Shown: positions 28,763 to 36,557 of the stretch, in pieces
How positions within the stretch are numbered: the first letter of the stretch is position 1
Layout of the letters: each line of letters starts with the position of its first letter
Assembly (NCBI RefSeq): GCF_017311165.1
Contig: NZ_CP062973.1
Span: 930,001-994,000, forward strand
Direction: 5' to 3'
Length of the DNA stretch: 64,000 bases
Source of the DNA: Psychroflexus sp. ALD_RP9
GTDB lineage: Bacteria; Bacteroidota; Bacteroidia; Flavobacteriales; Flavobacteriaceae
Translations under genes and position numbers: made by a program
The notes under the pieces: generated by a model
The model's input: only the letters and a program-made list of their open reading frames with translations
Databases searched by the model: none
What the model was told of the DNA's origin: nothing

Positions 28763-29515
28763 TTAAATGTTTAAACTTTTACTTTCAATTTTATTTTGCA
28801 AAGCATAATATGCCCGTTTAGCTGCTTTTTCTTCAGCTCTTTTCTTTGAAGTTTCTCGGGCTTTAGAAACGAGTTCGTTATTAATATAGAAGCAAACTGA
28901 AAAGTGCTTTTCATGATCTTTACCATCATCGGCCTTGGTACAAAACTCAAACTCGAATTTATGTTTCTGGCACCACTTAATGATAAGACTTTTATAGCTG
29001 GTTACTTTTTTTTCAAGTTCTGAGAGGTTGACGTAAACAGAGATTAAATGCTTTTGGATAAACTTTTCTGTAAATTTAAATCCACGATCTAAATAAATTG
29101 CTCCAATTAAAGCTTCAAATAAGTTACCAGAGATATTTTTACCATGCTGGTGTTCTGGCATATTAGTTATTAATAAATCTACTAAACCGAGATCATTTCC
29201 TATCTGGTTTAAGTTTTTACGACTTACAATTTTAGATCGCATCACAGTTAAGTAACCTTCATTGCCTTCTGGAGAATTTTCAAACAAATAGGTTGAAATC
29301 ACCGTACTTAAAACAGCATCACCAAGAAATTCAAGCCTTTCGTAATTTACAGGATGTCCAAATTCATTTTTCTCTTGCATTGAACGATGTGTAAAAGCTC
29401 TTAAGTAATAATTAGAGGCTTTAGGTTTAAAGCCTAATATTTTTTCTAGAGAAGCAAAAAAAATCCCGTTCGCTTCAGAACGGGATTTTGACAATAAGTT
29501 TTGTAAAAAATTCAT
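28763..29515 (-). CDS. rnc: Ribonuclease III
   Basis: A double-strand RNA endonuclease for rRNA and mRNA processing. The RNase III signature is NYERLEFLGDAVL (Glu62, Asp66) and the second metal site GNLFEALIGAIYLD (Glu134). Here Asn131 stands where the third acidic metal ligand (Asp) sits in the Aquifex and E. coli enzymes. A C-terminal double-strand RNA-binding domain follows (YKSLIIKWCQKHKFEF, ending SKKRAEEKAAKRAYYAL). It lies 13 nt after fabF. A strong terminator-like hairpin lies within codons 9-20, described separately. Start at 29515 is supported by the N-terminal match to relatives. Confidence 0.93.
   Translation of the reverse strand: MNFLQNLLSKSRSEANGIFFASLEKILGFKPKASNYYLRAFTHRSMQEKNEFGHPVNYERLEFLGDAVLSTVISTYLFENSPEGNEGYLTVMRSKIVSRKNLNQIGNDLGLVDLLITNMPEHQHGKNISGNLFEALIGAIYLDRGFKFTEKFIQKHLISVYVNLSELEKKVTSYKSLIIKWCQKHKFEFEFCTKADDGKDHEKHFSVCFYINNELVSKARETSKKRAEEKAAKRAYYALQNKIESKSLNI
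29456..29489 (-). promoter_or_regulatory. Intragenic terminator-like hairpin at the start of rnc
   Basis: Inside the rnc coding region the minus strand can form a perfect 12-bp stem (AAAATCCCGTTC paired with GAACGGGATTTT, arms 29489-29478 and 29471-29460) with a 6-nt loop, followed at once by eight U residues. This has the shape of an intrinsic terminator. It could end acpP-fabF transcripts, act as an attenuator, or be an RNase III self-target; the sequence alone does not say which. Confidence 0.6.
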
Positions 29516-29528
29516 AAAAATGAATTTA

Positions 29529-30779
29529 TTATTCTAATGTTTTAAAAGCTACACAAGCATTATGACCACCAAAACCAAAAGTATTACTTAAAGCAACTTT
29601 AAGGTCTCGCTTTTGAGGTTTATTAAGTGTCAGGTTTAGCTCTGGGTCAATATTTTCATCAGCTTGCGAGTGGTTTATTGTAGGAGGAACAATTCCATTT
29701 TGCATAGCTAAAATCGAAGAAATTGCTTCGATAGCGCCAGCTGCTCCCAACAAGTGACCTGTCATTGACTTTGTAGAATTTATATTGATATTCTTTGCGT
29801 GTTCACCAAAAACTTCTTTAATGGCTTTTAACTCAGCTACATCTCCTAATGGTGTAGAAGTACCATGTGTATTAATGGCATCAACGTCTTCAGGATTTAA
29901 GCCTGCATTTTTAAGACAGTTTTTCATTACAGCAATAACGCCTTGACCTTCAGGATGTGGTGCTGTCATGTGGTAAGCATCTGAAGATAAACCTCCACCA
30001 ACAACTTCAGCGTAAATTTTTGCTCCTCTAGCCTTAGCATGTTCATATTCTTCTAAAATTAAAGCACCTGAACCTTCTCCTAGCACAAAACCATCTCTAT
30101 TAGCATCAAATGGTCTTGAGGCTGTTTCTGGGCTTTCATTTCGAGTTGATAATGCATGCATAGAATTGAAGCCACCCATTCCGGCTTCAGTTACAGCAGC
30201 TTCGCTTCCGCCTGAAACAATGACATCGCTATATCCTAGTCTGATGTAATTCAACGCGTCGATTAATGCATTAGCTGATGAAGCACAAGCTGAAACTGTG
30301 GTATAATTTGGCCCCATAAACCCATGTTTAATTGAAATATTGCCAGGAGCAATATCAGCAATCATTTTAGGGATAAAAAATGGATTGAAACGCGGTTTAC
30401 CATCGCCTTTAGCATAGCTCATCACTTCATTTTGAAATGTTTCTAAACCGCCTATTCCAGCGCCCCAAATTACACCAACTCTGTACTTATCAACATTATT
30501 TAAATCTATTCCAGAATCGGCAATAGCTTCATCAGAAGAAACCATCGCGTATTGGGCAAATTTATCTAGACGCCTAAGTTCTTTTCTGTCAAAGTAATCT
30601 TTGGTATCAAAGTTTTTAATTTCACAAGCGAACTTTGTTTTGAAATGCTCTGTATCAAAATAAGTTATAGGCGCAGCACCGCTTCTCCCATTGATAAGTC
30701 CATCCCAGTATTCTGAAATATTATTACCAATAGGTGTGAGTGCACCAAGACCCGTAACAACAACTCGCTTTAATTCCAT
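29529..30779 (-). CDS. fabF: Beta-ketoacyl-ACP synthase II
   Basis: FabF elongates acyl-ACP chains by condensation with malonyl-ACP. The catalytic cysteine is Cys165 (VSACASSANA), the two histidines lie in INTHGTSTP and SMTGHLLGAAG, and the C-terminus has NTFGFGGHNACV. The length of 416 residues is typical. It starts 9 nt after acpP and precedes rnc by 13 nt, so these genes form one transcript. Confidence 0.96.
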   Translation of the reverse strand: MELKRVVVTGLGALTPIGNNISEYWDGLINGRSGAAPITYFDTEHFKTKFACEIKNFDTKDYFDRKELRRLDKFAQYAMVSSDEAIADSGIDLNNVDKYRVGVIWGAGIGGLETFQNEVMSYAKGDGKPRFNPFFIPKMIADIAPGNISIKHGFMGPNYTTVSACASSANALIDALNYIRLGYSDVIVSGGSEAAVTEAGMGGFNSMHALSTRNESPETASRPFDANRDGFVLGEGSGALILEEYEHAKARGAKIYAEVVGGGLSSDAYHMTAPHPEGQGVIAVMKNCLKNAGLNPEDVDAINTHGTSTPLGDVAELKAIKEVFGEHAKNININSTKSMTGHLLGAAGAIEAISSILAMQNGIVPPTINHSQADENIDPELNLTLNKPQKRDLKVALSNTFGFGGHNACVAFKTLE

Positions 30780-30788
30780 TAAATTAAA

Positions 30789-31022
30789 TTATTTTGCTTC
30801 TTCAATATAAGCTACGGCTTGACCTACTGTTGAAATGTTTTCTGCTTGGTCGTCTGGTATTTGAATATCAAATTCTTTTTCAAACTCCATAATTAATTCA
30901 ACGGTGTCTAAAGAATCCGCACCTAAGTCGTTTGTAAAGCTAGCTTCTGTAACAACTTCGTTTTCGTCAACTCCTAGCTTGTCAACGATAATTGCTTTTA
31001 CTCTTGATGCAATGTCTGACAT
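30789..31022 (-). CDS. acpP: Acyl carrier protein
   Basis: The 77-residue carrier of growing fatty acyl chains. The phosphopantetheine serine is Ser37 in [11 protein letters not shown], and the helix after it ([15 protein letters not shown]) is typical. The net charge is strongly acidic. It opens the acpP-fabF-rnc group and has a promoter with both boxes directly upstream. A short coding region like this is easily missed, but the match is complete. Confidence 0.96.
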   Translation of the reverse strand: MSDIASRVKAIIVDKLGVDENEVVTEASFTNDLGADSLDTVELIMEFEKEFDIQIPDDQAENISTVGQAVAYIEEAK

Positions 31023-31050
31023 GATTTTTATGTTTTATGTTATCAGTCAG

Positions 31051-31079
31051 CAAAAATAAAAAACTTTATTTTAAAACAA
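31051..31079 (-). promoter_or_regulatory. Promoter of acpP-fabF-rnc
   Basis: Minus strand: TTG (31079-31077), 18-nt spacer, TATTTTTG (31058-31051), matching the Bacteroidetes consensus. The start site would be about 22 nt before the acpP start codon. Confidence 0.65.
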
Positions 31080-31175
31080 GTTTTAATTAAAAAAATGTGA
31101 ATAAAATTACAAGGATTAATCTTAAAAGCAGATATTTGTTGCTATTAGACGACTTTCAGTAACACGTATTTGAAG

Positions 31176-31757
31176 ATGAAACAATCAAAAAAAATCAAGA
31201 AAATTGTCATTTTTGCCTCTGGAAACGGCACTAATGCCATCAACATTTATCATTATTTCAATAAAGTTGAAGAAATTAGCGTTAGTCATATTTTTTCGAA
31301 TAATAAGCAGGCTAAAGTTTTAAAAAAGGCCAATGATTTAGGTATTACTGCCATTCATTTTGATAAAGAAGCCTTCTATGCGACAACTGAATTACTTGAC
31401 TACATCGAAGCACTTCAACCGGATTTGATTGTTCTTGCAGGGTTTTTATGGAAAATACCTGAAAATTTCATTAAAGCTTTTCCAAAAAAAATAATCAATA
31501 TACATCCTGCTTTGTTACCTCATTATGGCGGTAAAGGTATGTATGGAGAAAAAGTTCATAAAGCAGTTATAAAAGATGGCGCAACAAAAAGTGGGATTAC
31601 AATACATTATGTAAATGAAGTTTATGATGAAGGTGAAATTATTGCACAATATCAATTAGATGTTACAAGCGATGACAGTCATAAAACCCTTGCTGAAAAA
31701 ATACATAGCTTAGAATACAAGCATTTTCCTAAAGAAATTCACAAGCTTTTAAGTTAA
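31176..31757 (+). CDS. purN: Phosphoribosylglycinamide formyltransferase
   Basis: PurN transfers a formyl group from 10-formyl-tetrahydrofolate to GAR in purine synthesis. Motifs are IVIFASGNGTNAINIYHYF at the start, the catalytic LIVLAGFLWKIPENFI and NIHPALLPHYGGKGMYG with the active-site His. The 193-residue length is normal. I chose the ATG at 31176; the longer reading begins at a TTG two codons upstream. It is divergent from acpP, and its stop overlaps the start of the next gene by 1 nt. Confidence 0.94.
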   Translation: MKQSKKIKKIVIFASGNGTNAINIYHYFNKVEEISVSHIFSNNKQAKVLKKANDLGITAIHFDKEAFYATTELLDYIEALQPDLIVLAGFLWKIPENFIKAFPKKIINIHPALLPHYGGKGMYGEKVHKAVIKDGATKSGITIHYVNEVYDEGEIIAQYQLDVTSDDSHKTLAEKIHSLEYKHFPKEIHKLLS

Positions 31758-32371
31758 TGGCAAATAAAAAGTTTTATGTGGTTTGGGATGGCTGGGAACC
31801 AGGAATTTACGATAGCTGGAGCACTTGTAAACGAATGATTAATAATTACCCAAACGCCAAGTATAAGTCCTTTAAAACTAAAACTGAAGCAAATAAAGCT
31901 TACAACGAAGGTTTTTTTAATTATAAAAAATCTAAACAAAATTTATCTTCAAAAGCACTTTCTGAAATCAATTTTAATAGCATTTCTGTTGATGCCGCTT
32001 CAAGTGGAAATCCTGGAAAAATGGAATATCGCGGTGTAATTACTAAAACTAAAGCTCAGTTATTTCATATTGGTCCATTTTCACAAGGTACTAACAACAT
32101 TGGAGAATTTTTAGCCTTAGTACATGGTTTAGCATTTTTAAAGGCTAAAAAAAGTAATGCAGCAATTTATTCTGATTCTAAAATTGCTATCAGTTGGGTA
32201 AAACAAAAAAAATGTAAAACCAAATTGGTAAAAAACACAAAAAACCAAAAATTGTTTGACCTCATCACTCGTGCTGAAGATTGGCTTAAAAAAAACACTT
32301 ACCATACTCAAATCTTAAAATGGAATACAAAAGAATGGGGCGAAATTCCAGCAGATTTCGGTCGTAAATAA
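31757..32371 (+). CDS. Ribonuclease H with N-terminal viroplasmin domain
   Basis: An RNase HI-type enzyme that cleaves RNA in RNA-DNA hybrids. The first ~45 residues form a viroplasmin/caulimovirus-type hybrid-binding domain (KKFYVVWDGWEPGIYDSWSTC, ending TKTEANKAY). The catalytic part has the acidic residues in ISVDAASSGNPG, NIGEFLALVHGL and IYSDSKIA, with a final Asp in IPADFGRK. The length is 204 residues. Its ATG overlaps the purN stop (TAATG). An ordinary housekeeping partner of PurN is unexpected, but this order recurs in flavobacteria as far as I recall. Confidence 0.9.
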   Translation: MANKKFYVVWDGWEPGIYDSWSTCKRMINNYPNAKYKSFKTKTEANKAYNEGFFNYKKSKQNLSSKALSEINFNSISVDAASSGNPGKMEYRGVITKTKAQLFHIGPFSQGTNNIGEFLALVHGLAFLKAKKSNAAIYSDSKIAISWVKQKKCKTKLVKNTKNQKLFDLITRAEDWLKKNTYHTQILKWNTKEWGEIPADFGRK

Positions 32372-32402
32372 TGCTTTAAATAAGTTTTATACTTCTATTA
32401 GT

Positions 32403-34031
32403 TTATTGAATAGAGTCTATCACACTACCACACTTAAGCATTGCTGAGCCAAAGTAAGGATTACGAATTGCATCAGAATTACTCAACCAATCTGCGCCAG
32501 AATTATGATCTGCCATCGGGCAATTTTGAATGTATATTGTTTCAGGTAAATTTTTAGCCTTTTTAACGATCTTAATCATTATTTCAGAGATGAGCTGAAA
32601 TTCATTTCTTAAGGCTTCAATATTTCTAAAATCTTGTTGAATTTTAAGATTTAAATTTTGCTTTTTTAAAATGGTAAAAAAACTTTTAAAGCTGTCTTGG
32701 GCTTGGTTAAAATCATCATTAACCAAAGTATTCTTCAACTCAAGATATTTCGAAAGTAATTGCTCTAGATTACTAATTGAACTTTCGGTTTCAGAAATTT
32801 CAATTTCTCGATGAGATTTTGAAGGATTCATCATACTTGGTTTATTAGAAAGTTGAGCTTCAGAATCTATACTAAAAGCACCTTGAACAACAACTTTATC
32901 GCCTGCTTTTAATCCTGAAAGAATTTCGATATTGCTTGATGAAGCCTTTCCTATTTCTACTTCTCTCATTTTAAAATAAATACCATTTTCATTTTCTAAT
33001 TCTTGGTAAACCACCGAACGTTTTCCCGTCCAAAGTACAGCCGATTGCGGAATCATCAAAGTCTGTTTCTGGGTTGACTTTAATTTTGTGTTTTCTAGTT
33101 TAGCTTTAATAAAAACACCTGGCTTTAAGTATTGATTGGGATTTTGAATTACCACTCTTGCTTTTGCCGTTCTCGTTTTATCATCTAAAACTGGAGAAAT
33201 AAAGCTTATAAATCCTGTAACCTGATTTTCGTTAGGTATTTTAATATTAAGTTTATCACCTTTTTTAATTCGATTTAAATCACTTTCATACACATCTACA
33301 ATCGCCCAAAGTGTCGATAAATCAGCAATACGCATTAATTGTTGATCCGCTTTTAAATTATCGCCTTGCTGTACGTTTAAACTAGAAATCACTCCGCTTT
33401 TAGGCGATCTTAGCTTCAAGCGCCCATTTTCTAGAGATTGAATATCACTAACTGAGAGTTCGTAATTTTTAATTTTTTGAGTAATCGCCTTCAAAAGAAC
33501 TTTATTTTGCTGTTTTTTGGCCAAATCGAGTTCTTCTTTCAAAACTTGAATTTCTGGTGCATACAACTCGGCAATTACTTGTCCTTTTTGCACTTTTTCT
33601 CCATCTTCATTTACGTAAAGTCGTTCAATTCTAGCCTTAAAATTAGCTGATATAGATTGTGTTTTATCCTGGTTAATTTCTAAGCGACCAGAGAAATTCA
33701 TGCTCGGTTTTTGGTCTTCGTTACCGACAGACATGGTTTCGACTTGTGCCAATTTACGTGCGGTTTTACTCATCCTGATGGCATCTGGATCGACATCATC
33801 TTCCATTGAAGATGCCGGAATCAAATCCATTCCACAAATGGGGCAATCTCCAGGTTCATCTTTACGAATTTGCGGATGCATGGAGCAGGTCCAAACGGTC
33901 TCATCTGCCTGCTCCTGAGAATGATCGTGTGCTTCTTTATTGTCTTCTGAAGAAAACAAAATAGCACCAAGAAAGACACCTAGGACTAGAATAAGCCCTG
34001 CAATACTAAAGGTTTTTAATTTATTGTTCAT
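32403..34031 (-). CDS. CusB-like periplasmic adaptor of a heavy-metal efflux pump
   Basis: The membrane-fusion subunit of an RND efflux system. After an N-terminal anchor (IAGLILVLGVFLGAILF) comes a heavy-metal-binding domain with WTCSMHPQIRKDEPGDCPICGMDLIP-type Cys and His residues, then the HlyD/CusB barrel-sandwich core. A C-terminal region ending YFGSAMLKCGSVIDSI with NCPMADH resembles DUF3347, a small metal-handling domain. The 542-residue protein therefore has metal-binding modules at both ends. It is the last gene of the operon, 10 nt after the permease. Copper or silver is the likely substrate by family; this is inference. Confidence 0.88.
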   Translation of the reverse strand: MNNKLKTFSIAGLILVLGVFLGAILFSSEDNKEAHDHSQEQADETVWTCSMHPQIRKDEPGDCPICGMDLIPASSMEDDVDPDAIRMSKTARKLAQVETMSVGNEDQKPSMNFSGRLEINQDKTQSISANFKARIERLYVNEDGEKVQKGQVIAELYAPEIQVLKEELDLAKKQQNKVLLKAITQKIKNYELSVSDIQSLENGRLKLRSPKSGVISSLNVQQGDNLKADQQLMRIADLSTLWAIVDVYESDLNRIKKGDKLNIKIPNENQVTGFISFISPVLDDKTRTAKARVVIQNPNQYLKPGVFIKAKLENTKLKSTQKQTLMIPQSAVLWTGKRSVVYQELENENGIYFKMREVEIGKASSSNIEILSGLKAGDKVVVQGAFSIDSEAQLSNKPSMMNPSKSHREIEISETESSISNLEQLLSKYLELKNTLVNDDFNQAQDSFKSFFTILKKQNLNLKIQQDFRNIEALRNEFQLISEIMIKIVKKAKNLPETIYIQNCPMADHNSGADWLSNSDAIRNPYFGSAMLKCGSVIDSIQ

Positions 34032-34041
34032 TTTAAGTTGT

Positions 34042-35274
34042 TTAAAAATTGAATATATATTTGACTAAAATTCCACCTGCTAACCAGAAGTAACTTACAA
34101 AAGCAAGGTATTTTAAAACCTTCTCCAAAAGTGGACTTTTAGGGGCCATTTCCTTCATATAGGAAATGTCTTTTTGTTTTGAAAAGAAACCCAGATAGAC
34201 TAAAATCCCCGAGATGATTAAAAATCCGATGTTCATGAAAAAGGTGTAATTAAATTGAAAATGTTCTTTTTCTGAAATATTATTTGATGTAAAATCTGGA
34301 ATTAAATCAAACACTTCAAAGCTGTAATGCAAGACCAATGATGTGATGATTAATGCCGTAAACAAAATAGAAAGTATGAAAAGTGACATTTTCCAACCGT
34401 AATATTTAGCATTGATTCTCAATACTGGAAACACCACCAAATCGCTAAATATGAATGCCATAACCCCTGCAAAGCTAACGCCTTTTCCAAAAAGCAAAGC
34501 CGCCAAAGGTATATTTCCCATCGAACCAATAAAGGTGATAAAAGCGGCAAAAGGCCCAACAATAACATGTTCTAACAGCGTGAAAAAACCAAAACTGCTT
34601 TGTCCTTCTCCTGTGTTGATGAATAAAGTTTGGAAGAAAGCATCTGGCACAAAAGCAGAAATTATCCCGGCAATGGTAAAACCGATAGTGACATCTTTCC
34701 AGACCATTTTCCATTCCATGCCATATTGTTTCCCGACTTTTACCCAATTGGTTGTATTTCTTAATTTTTCTGAAATGGGGTTAGAATCGGCTTTTTCTTT
34801 CTCTGCTTCACCAAGGTTTTTTCTAGCTTTTGAAATGATAGATTTGGGATTGATTAACCCAACCAATAGCCAACTGATGAGAATGAGCAAAATCCCTCCG
34901 ACGTATTCACCAACCACAAACTGCCAACCCAAAAAGATGGAAATCACGATTCCGAGTTCTATCACCAAGTTGGTTGAAGCCAACAAGAACGCCATAGACG
35001 ACACAAAACTTGCTCCTTTTTGGAAAAGCGATTTGGTAGTCGCTAAAGCAGAAAAACTACACGAACTGCTGATAAAGCCAAAGAAAGTTCCAAAAAGCAC
35101 AGATTTGGCATCGGATTCTCCCATGGTTTTTTGCATGTTCTTTTTGGTCACAAAAACTTGAATAAGACTACTTAAAGCATAACCTAAGATGAATGCCCAA
35201 AGTGCCATCCAGAAAAATCCTAAGGCCGTATTGGCCGCATTTCCCCAATTTTCTAAGAAGTTATCGATGTTCAT
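34042..35274 (-). CDS. Permease (YraQ/ArsP_1-like family)
   Basis: An integral membrane protein with about ten hydrophobic segments in 410 residues. The N-terminal half has FFGFISSSCSFSALATTKSLFQKGASFVSSMAFLLAS-type sequence with a paired-cysteine-like SSCSFSA motif, and the second half repeats the pattern around GSMGNIPLAALLFGKGVSF, both typical of the predicted permease family PF03773. Some members export arsenic compounds or other toxic species. It sits between the tolC-like and cusB-like genes, with its start overlapping the tolC stop by 1 nt, so it probably serves metal export too. Confidence 0.8.
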   Translation of the reverse strand: MNIDNFLENWGNAANTALGFFWMALWAFILGYALSSLIQVFVTKKNMQKTMGESDAKSVLFGTFFGFISSSCSFSALATTKSLFQKGASFVSSMAFLLASTNLVIELGIVISIFLGWQFVVGEYVGGILLILISWLLVGLINPKSIISKARKNLGEAEKEKADSNPISEKLRNTTNWVKVGKQYGMEWKMVWKDVTIGFTIAGIISAFVPDAFFQTLFINTGEGQSSFGFFTLLEHVIVGPFAAFITFIGSMGNIPLAALLFGKGVSFAGVMAFIFSDLVVFPVLRINAKYYGWKMSLFILSILFTALIITSLVLHYSFEVFDLIPDFTSNNISEKEHFQFNYTFFMNIGFLIISGILVYLGFFSKQKDISYMKEMAPKSPLLEKVLKYLAFVSYFWLAGGILVKYIFNF

Positions 35275-36536
35275 TATTCTGAATTTGATGTGAGGTAACT
35301 TAAAGTTTCATTTGTTTTTTGAAGTTTCGCCAAAGTTTTAGCACATTGTTTTTCATAAAGCAAACGTTCTTCATGTAGACGTAGTACTTCTTCAATTTCC
35401 ATGGAGGCGTTGGCTAATGCGGTTTCTGAGAGTTGCAAAATATCTTCCAAACGCAAGAGTTGCTGCTCATATAAATCCAAAAGACTATAGAGTTCATCGC
35501 GTTGGTATTGAGCGACTTGAATTTCAGTTTCCAAGCGGGTTTCTTCATTTTCAAATTGAAATTGAAGCGACTCTCCTTGAAGTGAAGTTGCCTTTTTTCT
35601 GGACTTATTTTTCTTACCAAAAATGGGTAAGCTTACCGAAATCATTGGCATAACAGCGTCTTGGCCAGCATTGGCAGTTGCCAAACTGCCGTCTTGAATA
35701 ATAACATAATCTAAACCTATACCAAATTGAGGTAGAGCTTGCTTTTGGGCTAAAAGCCGCTTTGATTGATTAGATGCTTGTAAATTACGAATGGCTTTCA
35801 ATCGCGGATGATTACTGGAAATAGAATCCGTTTCTACGATTTCTTTTTGCTCCAAAATTTGTTTTGGATTTGAAATGAGAATGGGTGTTTTCAACGGTCG
35901 ATTCATCAATTGATTGAGTTGTGCAACCATTGCAGCGTCTTGGTCTTTCAGTACTTGAAGCACATTGGCTTGTTTGTCTATTTGAAGTTCAACTCTTAAA
36001 ATATCCACCAAATTTGCTTTGTTGTTTTCGTAATTCGACTCCACAATAGATTTCAAATCTTCTAAAATTTGAAGTTGTTCGGCTTCCAATTCGGTGATGT
36101 GTCTTAACGCAGAAAGGTCGAAATACTTTTCAGCAACATCGAGATATAATTTCAATTTTTGATTCTGAAACTTTTCAAATTCAGCTTCAGCTCTATATGA
36201 TGCGATATCGCCTTTGGCTTTATAGGTTCCGAACCAAGGCAGCATTTGTGTCAGTGAAAATCTGGCGATTTGTGGTCCCACCCGAGTTTCAATCGGACTG
36301 ATAAAATAGCCGAAACTTAAGTTAGGATCCTGCCAAGACTTGGCTTGGGTGACGCCTTCCAATTGCGATTCAAAGGCTTTGAATTGCGCTTTCAATTCCA
36401 AATTGTTTTCTGCTGAAATGGTTTTGAGTTCATCTAAAGTTTGTGCCTTCAAGTTGAAACCAAAGCAAAGCAAAACTCCAACGAATACGAGTTGAGTTGA
36501 AATGCTTTTGGATTTTATATAAAATGTTTTAAACAT
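35274..36536 (-). CDS. TolC-family outer-membrane efflux protein
   Basis: The outer-membrane channel of the efflux system, 420 residues. A signal peptide is followed by the two helical repeats of the OEP fold: LDELKTISAENNLELKAQ near the start and the second repeat from SSNHPRLKAIRNLQA on. It lies 21 nt after the cusA-like gene and overlaps the permease start by 1 nt. Base composition seems somewhat higher in GC than in neighbouring housekeeping genes. Confidence 0.9.
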   Translation of the reverse strand: MFKTFYIKSKSISTQLVFVGVLLCFGFNLKAQTLDELKTISAENNLELKAQFKAFESQLEGVTQAKSWQDPNLSFGYFISPIETRVGPQIARFSLTQMLPWFGTYKAKGDIASYRAEAEFEKFQNQKLKLYLDVAEKYFDLSALRHITELEAEQLQILEDLKSIVESNYENNKANLVDILRVELQIDKQANVLQVLKDQDAAMVAQLNQLMNRPLKTPILISNPKQILEQKEIVETDSISSNHPRLKAIRNLQASNQSKRLLAQKQALPQFGIGLDYVIIQDGSLATANAGQDAVMPMISVSLPIFGKKNKSRKKATSLQGESLQFQFENEETRLETEIQVAQYQRDELYSLLDLYEQQLLRLEDILQLSETALANASMEIEEVLRLHEERLLYEKQCAKTLAKLQKTNETLSYLTSNSE

Positions 36537-36557
36537 AGTTTTATCGTTTTTTGAAAT

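Noticed and set aside
32079..32402. Terminator between the RNase H gene and the metal efflux operon
   Set aside because: The 31-nt gap after 32371 shows no stem with a U run; convergent readthrough is likely or the signal is of another kind.
34412..35161. Open frame of 249 codons on the plus strand
   Set aside because: It lies wholly antisense to the permease gene, has no recognisable domain and is explained by the codon pattern of that gene.
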